Shown: piece by piece, positions 15,929-25,020 of the stretch | Layout: every line of letters starts with the position of its first letter | Numbering within the stretch: the stretch's first letter is position 1 | Origin: Cauispirillum nitrogeniifigens | GTDB taxonomy: Bacteria > Pseudomonadota > Alphaproteobacteria > Rhodospirillales > Rhodospirillaceae | Reading direction: 5' to 3' | Assembly: GCF_049800675.1 (NCBI RefSeq) | Contig: NZ_JBLOOT010000001.1 | Coordinates: 558,001-622,000 of the forward strand | DNA length: 64,000 nucleotides | Made by a program: the position numbers and the translations under genes | Notes under the pieces: generated by a model | Told to the model about the DNA's origin: nothing | Databases searched by the model: none | What the model saw: only the letters and a program-made list of their open reading frames with translations

Positions 15929-16741
15929 TCAGCCGAACGCCAGGTCGATGGCGTGGGTCAGCGTGGCGCGGATGTCGGCGTCGTCGGTCAGCGGCCGCAC
16001 CAGGGCCATCTGCGCCGCCTCGGGTGCCGGGATGCCATCGGCGATGAGCTGCGCGGCGTAGACCAGCAGGCGGGTGGAGATACCTTCGTCCAGGCCATGC
16101 CCCTTCAGTGCCCTCGCCCGCTGGCCGACATCCACCAGCCGGGCGCAGGTGGCGCCGTCCAGGCCGGACTCGCGGGCGACGATCTCGGCCTCCGTGGCCG
16201 GCTCCGGGTAGTCGAAGTCGAGCGCGGTGAAGCGCTGCTTGGTCGACTGCTTGAGATCCTTCATCAGGCTCTGGTAGCCGGGGTTGTAGGAGATGACGAG
16301 CTGGAAGTCCTCGTGCACCTTGACCAGCTCGCCCTTCTTGTCGAGCGGCAGGACCCGGCGGTGGTCGGTCAGCGGGTGGATGACGACCACCGTGTCCTGG
16401 CGCGCCTCGACCACCTCGTCGAGGTAGCAGATCGCGCCCATGCGGGCGGCCATGGTCAGCGGCCCGTCCTGCCAGCGCGTCCCCTGCCCGTCCAGCAGGA
16501 AGCGCCCCACCAGATCGGAGGCGGTGATGTCCTCGTTGCAGGCCACCGTCACCAGCGGCTTGCCCAGCTTCCACGCCATGTACTCGACAAAACGGGACTT
16601 GCCGCAGCCCGTGGGGCCCTTGAGCATCACCGGCAGGCGGCGGTTCCAGGCGGCCTGGAACTGGGCGACCTCGTGGCCGACGGCGCGGTAGTAGGGTTCC
16701 TGGGTGACGCGGTACTGATCGGCGAGGGGGAGCGCGGTCAT
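15929..16741 (-). CDS. cbbQ: CbbQ/NorQ-type MoxR AAA+ ATPase
   Basis: 270 residues. Walker A is GPTGCGKS at 42-49, Walker B is AICYLDEV, and sensor 1 is VISYNPGYQS. The N-terminal YRVTQEPYYRAVGHEV and the C-terminal SGLDGATCARLVDVGQRARALK are typical of the CbbQ/NirQ/NorQ group. The ring-shaped ATPase powers remodelling of Rubisco with CbbO (or of NO reductase with NorD). It lies 29 bases upstream of cbbO in the same direction and is divergent from cbbR, with about 110 bases between the two starts. Confidence 0.85.
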   Translation of the reverse strand: MTALPLADQYRVTQEPYYRAVGHEVAQFQAAWNRRLPVMLKGPTGCGKSRFVEYMAWKLGKPLVTVACNEDITASDLVGRFLLDGQGTRWQDGPLTMAARMGAICYLDEVVEARQDTVVVIHPLTDHRRVLPLDKKGELVKVHEDFQLVISYNPGYQSLMKDLKQSTKQRFTALDFDYPEPATEAEIVARESGLDGATCARLVDVGQRARALKGHGLDEGISTRLLVYAAQLIADGIPAPEAAQMALVRPLTDDADIRATLTHAIDLAFG

Positions 16742-16849
16742 GGGGGCGGTTCCTCATAGCTCCGGGGAGGCTGTCGGGCCAGTCTGGGGCATCGCCGGAA
16801 TAGACGGAAATCGATTTATCATATCCCGCCCATAGACTATCCTCTATGG
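16742..16849. promoter_or_regulatory. Divergent cbbR-cbbQ control region with inverted repeat
   Basis: The 108 bases between the divergent starts carry A/T-rich, LysR-like elements (cgatttatcatatcc). An inverted repeat CCATAG-N8-CTATGG at 16830-16849 ends exactly at the base before the cbbR ATG (16850), with ATAG-a-CTAT at its left side. LysR regulators usually bind such sites to control the divergent operon and repress themselves. Binding is inferred, not shown. Confidence 0.5.
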
Positions 16850-17734
16850 ATGCAGCATCCGACGGTCCACCAGCTCCGCATCTTCGAGGCCATCGTCCGG
16901 CATGGCGGGTTCTCCCGCGCGGCCGAGGCCCTGCACCTGACCCAGCCCACCGTCTCCATGCAGATCCGCAAGGTCGCCGAATCCGTCGGCCTGCCGCTGT
17001 TCGAGCAGACCGGCCGCCGCCTGGAACTGACCGAGGCCGGGCACGCCCTGCTGCGGCTGGCGCGGGAGACGTTCGACGGGCTGGACCGCTTCGACCAGAC
17101 CATCGCCGAGTTGAAGGGCCTGCGCAGCGGTCGCCTGCGGCTGGCGGCGGTGACGTCGGCCGAATACTTCCTGCCGCGTCTGCTGGGGCCGTTCTGCAAC
17201 CGCTATCCCGGCATCGAGGTCGCGCTGGAGGTGGGAAACCGCGAGCGCATCCTGGGGCGCCTGCGGGCCGGCACGGACGACCTGTATGTCTTCGGCCAGC
17301 CGCCCGAGGATGCCGACGTCATCGCCCGCCCGTTCCTGGAAAACCCGCTGGTGGTGGTGGCCCCGGCGGGCCATCCGCTGGCCGGACAGGCCGCCGTGCC
17401 GCTGGCGCGGCTGGCCGAGGAGCCGTTCCTGCTGCGCGAAGCGGGCTCGGGCACCCGCACGGCCGCCGAACGCGCCTTCCGCGATGCCGGGTCGGCCCTG
17501 CGGCTGCGCATGGAGCTGGGCAGCAACGAGGCGATCAAGCAGGGCGTCCTGGGGGGCCTGGGCCTGGGCGTGCTGTCACGCCATGCGGTGACGGGGGCGC
17601 CGGGGCTGGTGGAACTGGACGTGGCCGGCTTCCCCATCCGCCGGCAGTGGTTCCTGGTATGGCCGGCCGGGCGCCCGCTGTCCCCGGCCGCCCGTGCCCT
17701 GGCCGACCACCTGCTGGCCGTCACGCAGGGGTGA
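16850..17734 (+). CDS. cbbR: LysR-family transcriptional regulator, CbbR type
   Basis: 294 residues. An N-terminal winged helix (TVHQLRIFEAIVRHGGFSRA, HLTQPTVSMQI) is followed by an effector domain carrying strong CbbR marks: YFLPRLLGPFCNRYPG, FGQPPEDADVIARPFLENP, REAGSGTRTAAERAF, EAIKQGVLGGLGLGVLSRHA and DVAGFPIRRQW. CbbR activates Calvin-cycle genes in response to metabolites such as RuBP or PEP. Its position divergent to cbbQO fits that role. No canonical ribosome site precedes the ATG, where an inverted repeat lies instead, so translation may be weak or leaderless. Confidence 0.88.
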   Translation: MQHPTVHQLRIFEAIVRHGGFSRAAEALHLTQPTVSMQIRKVAESVGLPLFEQTGRRLELTEAGHALLRLARETFDGLDRFDQTIAELKGLRSGRLRLAAVTSAEYFLPRLLGPFCNRYPGIEVALEVGNRERILGRLRAGTDDLYVFGQPPEDADVIARPFLENPLVVVAPAGHPLAGQAAVPLARLAEEPFLLREAGSGTRTAAERAFRDAGSALRLRMELGSNEAIKQGVLGGLGLGVLSRHAVTGAPGLVELDVAGFPIRRQWFLVWPAGRPLSPAARALADHLLAVTQG

Positions 17735-17781
17735 GTCGCCGGGCGACGGTGCGCGGGGACAGACCGGAACGGTCAGTCCAT

Positions 17782-19314
17782 CTACTGCATCAGCTTCTGA
17801 TCCTTTCCGCCGCCCACGTCCTTGGTGAACGTGTTGGCGTTGCGCTTTCGCTTCAGCTTGCCGACGGACATCAACGGCATTCCGTTCGTCACCGGCTGGG
17901 CGATCAGCACGACGTCGGAACCGTTGTAGGTCAGCTTCTTCTGCTTTGACGCATTGTATCCTGGGCTCGTCAACTGAAGGTTCGAGAACAGGGTTGCCCC
18001 CGGCACGGTTCGACCCAAGTACAGCTTCTCCAGGTCCGCATCTTTGCCGGACCCGCTCGCCGAGGTGAACATCAGCTCGATCCAGTCGGGCATTTCGACG
18101 CCCGCGCGGGGAATGATGTGGTCGGCCTGGGCGATGGCCAGATTGCCGTCGGAAACCCCGGCGTCGTCGTCATCGGCGTCCGACATCAAGGCGTACATGT
18201 CCGCCACGGTGAACGTCCGGCTTCCCGTCTCCGGCACCTGCCACTTGCTGACGAGGTCTTCGACGAGTTGCCGTGTCCGCAACCTGTTGAACGCATAGGC
18301 GTAGTGTCTCATCCATTCGGGAAAGGACTCGTCAATCGCGGCCATCGAAAGCGACTTCCCCGCGTTTCCGCCATCGCAGCGGTAAAACTCGTTCGGAAAA
18401 TTGATCGCAAGATGGTCCAGGTAGGCGTACTTGCGGTCAGTGACCGGCGGAAGGGCAAGAACCCGCGAGTACTGCCCGGCGACAGCTTCCCGACACACCA
18501 CCAGGCGTGAGATGGCGTCATCCTCAATGGCATAGGTCAGGTCGTCGAAGGGGATCGGCCCCGTCGGCACCCCATACGCCTTGCGGATCAGGGCTTCCAG
18601 ATTGTCTTCAAGGTCCTGGTACTCATCCGCCGCAAATTCTGGAATGACATAGAACGGGATTTTATCGCTGTAGGCGCCCGACTTCAGCGGCTCCAGTTTG
18701 GCTGTCTCGATCAATATTTCCAGGTGCGCCTTGAGGTTCAGATGGTTTTCGCAGCGCGCATATTTTTGATTTTTTATCTGCGCCGCAATGGTCGCGACAT
18801 CGCCCACCGCCTTTATCTTGAACGGCACATAGGCAACGACGCATGCTTCGGGAAATCTCCAGTCGCGATTAACGTTGTATTTCAGTTCCACGGCATACAG
18901 AACCGCATGGTCCTTCTTGGCGCTCTGGCACCAGCTTTTCAGACTCTGCTCGAACTTGTTCCACTGGCCGCTTTGGTTGGACGGCTGGTCCATCGGCACC
19001 AGATTGGTCCTGTGCCTGGGGCCGCCGAACTGGTCGCCGATCACATGCCCGTCATGCTGATGCACGAGATAGCGGTCCTGCGCGACCCGCTTGAACGACG
19101 CCTTGTCGGGCTCATTGCCGTTGTAGCGGCTCAGGCTCTTCTCGCTCTTGTTACTGGCCGGCAGAGCCCCGGCCGGATAGGGGCTGCTCAGGGGCGCGAT
19201 GACGGCCCCGACCCAGCGAACCCGCTGGCGCGCCTGGGCCTGCCCGCCGGGCGCCACGTAGGTGGTGCTGTCGTCCTTGAAGAACTCCGCCGCCAGGATC
19301 TTTCCGCTCGCCAT
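17782..19314 (-). CDS. Putative two-domain nuclease (nonspecific-endonuclease-like plus HNH-like motif)
   Basis: 510 residues, no signal peptide. Residues about 80-165 match the DNA/RNA nonspecific endonuclease pattern seen in EssD-like toxins: HDGHVIGDQFGG (H90), NLVPM (N104), then GQWNKFEQ. Residues about 397-460 hold an HNH-like set, ADHIIPRAG (D398-H399), FSNLQL (N445), GYNASKQKK (N454, K457). The middle (200-390) is not recognised. The DNA is visibly richer in A/T than its neighbours (for example near 18760-18780), which suggests horizontal acquisition. No immunity gene is obvious next to it. It could be a toxin, a defence nuclease or a restriction-type enzyme. Confidence 0.6.
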   Translation of the reverse strand: MASGKILAAEFFKDDSTTYVAPGGQAQARQRVRWVGAVIAPLSSPYPAGALPASNKSEKSLSRYNGNEPDKASFKRVAQDRYLVHQHDGHVIGDQFGGPRHRTNLVPMDQPSNQSGQWNKFEQSLKSWCQSAKKDHAVLYAVELKYNVNRDWRFPEACVVAYVPFKIKAVGDVATIAAQIKNQKYARCENHLNLKAHLEILIETAKLEPLKSGAYSDKIPFYVIPEFAADEYQDLEDNLEALIRKAYGVPTGPIPFDDLTYAIEDDAISRLVVCREAVAGQYSRVLALPPVTDRKYAYLDHLAINFPNEFYRCDGGNAGKSLSMAAIDESFPEWMRHYAYAFNRLRTRQLVEDLVSKWQVPETGSRTFTVADMYALMSDADDDDAGVSDGNLAIAQADHIIPRAGVEMPDWIELMFTSASGSGKDADLEKLYLGRTVPGATLFSNLQLTSPGYNASKQKKLTYNGSDVVLIAQPVTNGMPLMSVGKLKRKRNANTFTKDVGGGKDQKLMQ

Positions 19315-19500
19315 GGTGCTCCGCCGCCTCCGCTTGCCGCCTATTGCTGACGATCATCATGGGAATGAGGACGCTCGCAATCTTTTCCTGCGCTGCTTTT
19401 CCAGCGAGGCGCATCCCCGGAGGCGGACCCAAGGGGCTTGACTTGTGCGCCCTGGTGTCGAGAGTCGGGCGCCTTGAACGCGGTGGGTTTGGATAAGCGG

Positions 19501-21060
19501 ATGAAGGTCAGCATCGACATGGGATCGGCCGCCGGCGGCACGACCGGGGCCTTCGATCTTGAGGAGCTGCTCGCCACGCGCCTGCTGGTGCAGGGCAACT
19601 CCGGCTCCGGCAAGTCGCACCTGCTGCGCCGCCTGCTGGAGCAGAGCGCGGGCTGGGTGCAGCAGGCGATCATCGACCCGGAGGGGGACTTCGTCACCCT
19701 GGCCGAGGAATACGGCCATGTGGTCGTTGACGGCGCCAACCACCCGGAGGCGGCTCTGCAACAGATCGGCGCGCGCGTGCGCGAGCACCGTGTATCGGTC
19801 GTGCTCAACCTGGAGAACCTGGACGCCGAGCGGCAGATGCGGCACGCCGCCGCCTTCCTGGGCGGCATGTTCGACGCCGACCGCGACCACTGGTATCCCA
19901 TGCTGGTGGTGGTGGACGAGGCACAGTTGTTCGCCCCGGCGGTCGGCGGCGAGGTCTCGGACGATGCCCGCAAGGCGTCCCTGGGAGCCATGACCAACCT
20001 GATGTGCCGTGGCCGCAAGCGCGGTCTGGCCGGGGTCATCGCCACCCAGCGGCTGGCCAAGCTGGCCAAGAACGTGGCGGCGGAGGCGTCGAACTTCCTT
20101 ATGGGCCGGACCTTCCTGGACATCGACATGGCCCGCGCCGCCGACCTGCTGGGCATGGAGCGCCGTCAGGCGGAGATGTTCCGCGACCTGGAGCGTGGGC
20201 ACTTCATCGCCCTCGGCCCAGCGGTGTCGCGGCGGCCGCTGAAGATCCGCATCGGCGACGTCAGGACCAGCCCGCGCGCCACCAGCCCCAAGCTGATGCC
20301 CCTGCCCGAGACTCCGGCGGCCGACGCCCGCGACCTGATCATGAAGGTGGACGAGGTGGCGCCGCCCCCCCGGCCGGCGCCGCGCCCGCGCCCGCCGTCC
20401 ACCGCCGAGGTGTTCCACTCCATCGCGGCGTCCGAACAGGCCGCCGAACAGCGCGAGGTGGCGGTCGTTCCGGCGCGGGCGGCGGCCACCGACGCAGGCC
20501 CCATCTATGACTTGGTGCTGCGCGAGGTGCTGGCCGACCCCGACGCCGCCTTCCGTTCCGTGGCGGTGCTGTACCAGGATTTCCTGGTGCGCTGCCGGGG
20601 CCATGGGGTCAGCGGCCGGGGCCTGGACCTGGCGCGCTTCCGCCGCCGCCTGGCCGTCGCCCGCGCCGGCGTCGACTCCGCCGTCGCAGACAGTCCCGAG
20701 TGGGAACAGGCGGTGGCCGTCGCCAACGACCTGCCGGAAGACCTCCAGGCGATGTTCCTGCTGATCGCCCGCGCCGCCCTGGAGGGCCGCCCCTGCCCTT
20801 CCGACGCGGCCATCGCACGGGCGCGCGGCAGCCGCTCCCCGCGGCGCGCGCGCGGCCTGCTGGGGTACATGGAGGAGCGCGGCCTGCTGGCCCTGCGTGA
20901 CGACCTCTACGGCAAGCGCATCATCACTCTGCCGACTCTGGGCTGGGAAACCGCGCCGGGCGACCCCGACCGCAGCGACGATGACATGCCCGCGTTGAGC
21001 GAACCGCGGAACTCCGCGGACGACTCGGTCGTTGTGGAGACGTCGATCACAGGCGCCTGA
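19501..21060 (+). CDS. HerA-like P-loop ATPase (DUF87-type ATP-binding protein)
   Basis: 519 residues from the ATG at 19501; the upstream TTG at 19438 would add residues outside the family pattern. Walker A is QGNSGSGKSHLL, Walker B is MLVVVDEAQLF, and GRKRGLAGVIATQRLAKL is the sensor/arginine-rich block typical of HerA/FtsK-type motors. A Pro-rich linker (about 285-320) leads to a C-terminal region (about 345-500) that may form a winged helix (RGLLGYMEERGLLAL). HerA relatives translocate DNA, often with nucleases. It is divergent from the two-motif nuclease gene, with a 186-base gap. Confidence 0.8.
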   Translation: MKVSIDMGSAAGGTTGAFDLEELLATRLLVQGNSGSGKSHLLRRLLEQSAGWVQQAIIDPEGDFVTLAEEYGHVVVDGANHPEAALQQIGARVREHRVSVVLNLENLDAERQMRHAAAFLGGMFDADRDHWYPMLVVVDEAQLFAPAVGGEVSDDARKASLGAMTNLMCRGRKRGLAGVIATQRLAKLAKNVAAEASNFLMGRTFLDIDMARAADLLGMERRQAEMFRDLERGHFIALGPAVSRRPLKIRIGDVRTSPRATSPKLMPLPETPAADARDLIMKVDEVAPPPRPAPRPRPPSTAEVFHSIAASEQAAEQREVAVVPARAAATDAGPIYDLVLREVLADPDAAFRSVAVLYQDFLVRCRGHGVSGRGLDLARFRRRLAVARAGVDSAVADSPEWEQAVAVANDLPEDLQAMFLLIARAALEGRPCPSDAAIARARGSRSPRRARGLLGYMEERGLLALRDDLYGKRIITLPTLGWETAPGDPDRSDDDMPALSEPRNSADDSVVVETSITGA

Positions 21061-21072
21061 AGACGGACCATC

Positions 21073-21101
21073 TTGACACGCCCCCAGCGCTGGACCATTT
21101 T
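21073..21101 (+). promoter_or_regulatory. Possible promoter of the second cold-shock gene with a long leader
   Basis: A perfect -35 box TTGACA (21073-21078), a 17-base spacer, and CATTTT as a weak -10. Transcription from here would give a 5' leader of about 130 bases before the csp ATG, as is common for cold-shock mRNAs. The rest of 21061-21238 holds no gene. Confidence 0.4.
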
Positions 21102-21238
21102 GCGGGGGTCGAATACGTGTGGGTAGTTATCCCAACAAGGCCCCCGTCCCAACGGGTGCCGGACTTGGACGTCTCCCTCAGGTGATATCGATGCGTTCCG
21201 TAATAGTGCGGTTCGCGACGCCAGACTAGGAGACTACC

Positions 21239-21445
21239 ATGTCCACTGGCACCGTTAAGTGGTTCAACGCGACCAAGGGCTACGGCTTCATCACCCCCGA
21301 CCAGGGCGGCAGCGACGTCTTCGTGCACATCTCCGCCGTGGAGCGTGCCGGCCTGCATGCCCTCGACGAGGGTCAGAAGGTGTCCTACGAGCTCGAGACC
21401 GGCCGTAACGGCAAGTCTGCGGCTTCGCAGCTCAGGGTCCTCTAA
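21239..21445 (+). CDS. Cold-shock protein, CspA family (copy 2)
   Basis: 68 residues with RNP-1 (KGYGFITP) and RNP-2 (DVFVHISAVE). The ATG is preceded by AGGAGACTACC. An RNA chaperone that melts structured mRNA, closely similar to the copy at 10514. It lies just before a DEAD-box helicase gene, a functional partner in cold adaptation. A hairpin directly after the stop suggests a separate transcript. Confidence 0.93.
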   Translation: MSTGTVKWFNATKGYGFITPDQGGSDVFVHISAVERAGLHALDEGQKVSYELETGRNGKSAASQLRVL

Positions 21446-21455
21446 GGACTCTGAC

Positions 21456-21482
21456 GGGCGGGCCGCTTCGGCGGCCCGTTCC
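21456..21482 (+). terminator. Hairpin terminator after the second cold-shock gene
   Basis: GGGCCGC-TTCG-GCGGCCC with further G-U pairs, starting about 10 bases after the csp stop. The T-run is short (TTCCATTT), so strength is uncertain. Confidence 0.55.
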
Positions 21483-21589
21483 ATTTGAAGGCTGATATTT
21501 TCATTTTTCCATTTTGCTTTTTCCATAGTCCCCTCCGCCCCGCGCCCCGGCAACGTTCCGGCGGCGCCCGTGCGATTTGAAAGACCTGA

Positions 21590-22993
<1,404 letters not shown>

Positions 22994-23074
22994 TCCCGTT
23001 GGTCCCATAGGGTTGTATCACGGCCTCCCGCACCCCATCTGAAGCGGATGGATCGACGGTAGGGAGGCCGACCC

Positions 23075-23548
23075 ATGGGGCCGCAGAACACGGCGCACCC
23101 AGCACTCAACGTAACCCAGCCGTTCACCCTCTATCGGGTTGTCGGGCGCAGGCCCAGTTCCGTCTTCATCGACGGCAACCGCACCCCCACCGCCGGCGCC
23201 CCCACGGGCGAGGCCCAGCGGCTCTGGGATCTGGTGTATGAACAGTACACCGTGCGGCCCGGCGACCAGATCCAGGATCGCGGCGGCGGCATCGTGCTGG
23301 TGACCAAGGACGGCACCAGCCATGCCGTGCGCCTGACGCCGCCCGAGCCCAAGGAACTGGGCACGGCCTTCACCCACGCCGCCCTCGCCCTCGACGCCGA
23401 CCGCGCCCTGGCGCATTCCCTGCTGAAGGACGGGTACGTGGAGATCGGCACCGTGCGCCGGGTCAAGTGGACCCAGCCCATGGTCACGCCCAAGGACACC
23501 TTCTCCGAGGACCATCCGTTGGTGGTGCCCCCGCAGGCGGCGCAGTAG
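23075..23548 (+). CDS. Hypothetical protein, 157 residues
   Basis: Not recognised. A clear ribosome site (GGGAGG, 9 bases before the ATG) and coding-like codon use support it. The protein is soluble and mixed alpha/beta. Notable stretches are FTLYRVVGRRPSSVFIDG near the start, QIQDRGGGIVLVTKDGTSHAVRL in the middle, and a Pro/Gln-rich end. No membrane helix or signal peptide is seen. It stands between the helicase and the SemiSWEET gene on the same strand. Confidence 0.6.
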   Translation: MGPQNTAHPALNVTQPFTLYRVVGRRPSSVFIDGNRTPTAGAPTGEAQRLWDLVYEQYTVRPGDQIQDRGGGIVLVTKDGTSHAVRLTPPEPKELGTAFTHAALALDADRALAHSLLKDGYVEIGTVRRVKWTQPMVTPKDTFSEDHPLVVPPQAAQ

Positions 23549-23615
23549 CGCGGGACCGAGGCCACCGCTTTGCTCCGCCAGGCGTTCTCCCTGGCGGAAC
23601 AGGCGGAGGATCCCC

Positions 23616-23903
23616 ATGGGAGGCGCGACCCTGGCCGGCATCATCGGCACCATCGCCGGTCTGTGCACGGTCACCAGTTTCATGCCCCAGCTCATCAAGG
23701 CGTGGCGGCTGGGCGACACCGAGGCCATCTCCAAGAAGATGTACCTTGTGACCGTCACAGGCTTTTGCCTGTGGATCGCCTACGGGCTGCTGATCGGCAG
23801 CCTGCCCATCCTGATCTTCAACTCCCTGAGCCTGCTCCTGTCCGGCGCCATCCTGGCCCTGAAGCTGCGCAACCGCCAGCGCGGGGCCGATCAGGCGAGG
23901 TAG
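23616..23903 (+). CDS. SemiSWEET-type PQ-loop sugar transporter
   Basis: 95 residues and three membrane helices, the size of a bacterial SemiSWEET. The PQ motif is in TSFMPQLIKAWR. SKKMYLVTVTGFCLWIAYGLL and LPILIFNSLSLLLSGAIL are helices 2 and 3, with the conserved W and N of the substrate pocket. SemiSWEETs work as homodimers that carry mono- or disaccharides by facilitated diffusion. Substrate unknown. Confidence 0.85.
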   Translation: MGGATLAGIIGTIAGLCTVTSFMPQLIKAWRLGDTEAISKKMYLVTVTGFCLWIAYGLLIGSLPILIFNSLSLLLSGAILALKLRNRQRGADQAR

Positions 23904-23940
23904 AGCGGCGTCGGCGGGCGCCACCGCCACCCCTTTGGCC

Positions 23941-24246
23941 CTACTTGCACAGGGCGTTCACCGCCGCCTCGACGAAGGCGCGGGCCTCCTGCGGGGTGGG
24001 GAAGCTGGAGCTGTCGATCCCGCCCTCGGCATGGGTGGCGTAGACCACCCATGCCTTGCAGTCGTTGTCGGGCAGGCTTTCCTCGCGGACGAGGAAGCTC
24101 GACCCGCCCCCGCAGCCCCGGTTGAAGATGCGGTAGAACGTCCCGCGTCCCGTGGGGGCGCCGTCGCGCATGTGCTCCTGATCGGTGTTGCGCATGCGGG
24201 TGTAGAGCTTGAAGTGCTCGGGCTGGTCGGACTTTTTGAACAGCAT
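23941..24246 (-). CDS. Hypothetical protein, 101 residues
   Basis: Soluble, unrecognised. It begins MLFKKSDQPEHFKLYTRMRN and contains GTFYRIFNRGCGGGSSFLV and the ending PTPQEARAFVEAAVNALCK, which looks like a C-terminal helix. Three cysteines. It lies downstream of the arginine decarboxylase gene on the same strand, separated by a palindromic repeat (24271-24314). Confidence 0.55.
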   Translation of the reverse strand: MLFKKSDQPEHFKLYTRMRNTDQEHMRDGAPTGRGTFYRIFNRGCGGGSSFLVREESLPDNDCKAWVVYATHAEGGIDSSSFPTPQEARAFVEAAVNALCK

Positions 24247-24270
24247 TCCCCTACTCTCTCCTGATTTAGA

Positions 24271-24314
24271 GCGTCGTGCGGAAAAGTGGAGCCGGTTTTC
24301 CGCAAAAACGACGC
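24271..24314. repeat. Large interrupted inverted repeat, REP-like
   Basis: Left arm gcgtcgtgcggaaaa, about 10-base loop, right arm ttttccgc-aaa-aacgacgc. The inner 8 bases and outer 7 bases match, with a small bulge. The unit agagc..gcggaaaagtgga..ccggttttccgcaaaaa resembles a dispersed intergenic palindrome that I recall from many alphaproteobacterial genomes. It sits between two minus-strand genes and could stabilise mRNA or end transcription. Confidence 0.7.
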
Positions 24315-24368
24315 GTCATGTCAAAGATCTGGATCGACGGAGCCGAACGCGAGTTCGGCCCCGCCGAT

Positions 24369-24920
24369 CTAGAACCGGAAGACGGCGGCGGCGACCGCGC
24401 AGGTCCACCTGCCGTCGGCATCGGACTGGGCGGCGGCGGTGATGGACATGGTGTCGATGATGAGCTGGCTATGGACGTAGACCTGCTTGCGCTCGTTCCA
24501 CGCCGCCTCGGGATTGAAGTCGATGCCCAGCGTCGAGGCGAGCATGGTCGCGGCCAGGTCCTCGGCATAGTCGCCGCTCTGCTGGGCGGTCATGCCGTAG
24601 CCGTGCAGTTCCGAGATGTAGCCGTAGCGGTCGGCCTGCGCCGGACGGGCCAGGCCGATGCTGGCGTGCAGGAGGCGGCCGGGCTCGCAGGAATCGATGC
24701 GGGCCATGACGGCGTGCGTGATCTCTCCGGGGCGCAGGGTCTTCACGCCCTCCTCCTTGGAGATCAGTTCGCAGTGCGGCGGCAGGATGGAGGAGACGGT
24801 GACGATGTTCTGCTGTTCGATGTCGGCTTCGCGCAGGGCGAACTCGAACGCCACCAGTTGGTCACGGTGGCTGGCCACGCCGGTGGTCAGGAACACCTGC
24901 TTGGGGATCATGTCGTGCAT
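24369..24920 (-). CDS. Pyruvoyl-dependent arginine decarboxylase (PvlArgDC)
   Basis: 183 residues. The self-cleavage site is visible as TVSSILPPHCEL (S43-S44). Family members cut there into beta and alpha chains, the new N-terminal Ser becoming the pyruvoyl cofactor. YISELHGYGMTAQQSGDYAEDLAA is the other hallmark block. The enzyme makes agmatine and CO2 from arginine. It is common in archaea and chlamydiae and found patchily in bacteria, for polyamine synthesis or acid resistance. No arginine/agmatine antiporter or agmatinase is in the window. Confidence 0.88.
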   Translation of the reverse strand: MHDMIPKQVFLTTGVASHRDQLVAFEFALREADIEQQNIVTVSSILPPHCELISKEEGVKTLRPGEITHAVMARIDSCEPGRLLHASIGLARPAQADRYGYISELHGYGMTAQQSGDYAEDLAATMLASTLGIDFNPEAAWNERKQVYVHSQLIIDTMSITAAAQSDADGRWTCAVAAAVFRF

Positions 24921-24963
24921 CTCGCCTCCTTGTCACCATGGAGTACGATAACGACGGTAAAGC

Positions 24964-24988
24964 AAAGGGGGCTGCCGTGACAGCCCCC
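24964..24988 (-). terminator. Terminator after the second DEAD-box helicase gene
   Basis: On the minus strand GGGGGCTG-tcacgg-CAGCCCCC is followed by TTTGCTTT. It lies about 30 bases after the helicase stop codon. Confidence 0.85.
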
Positions 24989-25020
24989 TTCGGGATGCGC
25001 TTCTTGCGGAGAGCTGGAAA

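Noticed and set aside
15929..16741. Naming the ATPase/VWA pair norQ-norD
   Set aside because: Considered because the families are related. The adjacent divergent CbbR and the VWA protein length favour CbbQO, and no nor structural genes are present.
13683..16757. A 1024-codon open frame running through the cbbO gene and on across cbbQ
   Set aside because: The first part is out of frame with CbbQ and has an Arg/Pro/Ala-rich shadow composition. CbbO itself begins at 15899.
19438..19500. TTG at 19438 as start of the HerA-like ATPase
   Set aside because: The extra residues do not fit the protein family; the ATG at 19501 gives the expected N-terminus.
19357..20604. Long minus-strand frame opposite the HerA-like ATPase
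   Set aside because: Shadow composition; the plus strand has Walker A/B motifs.
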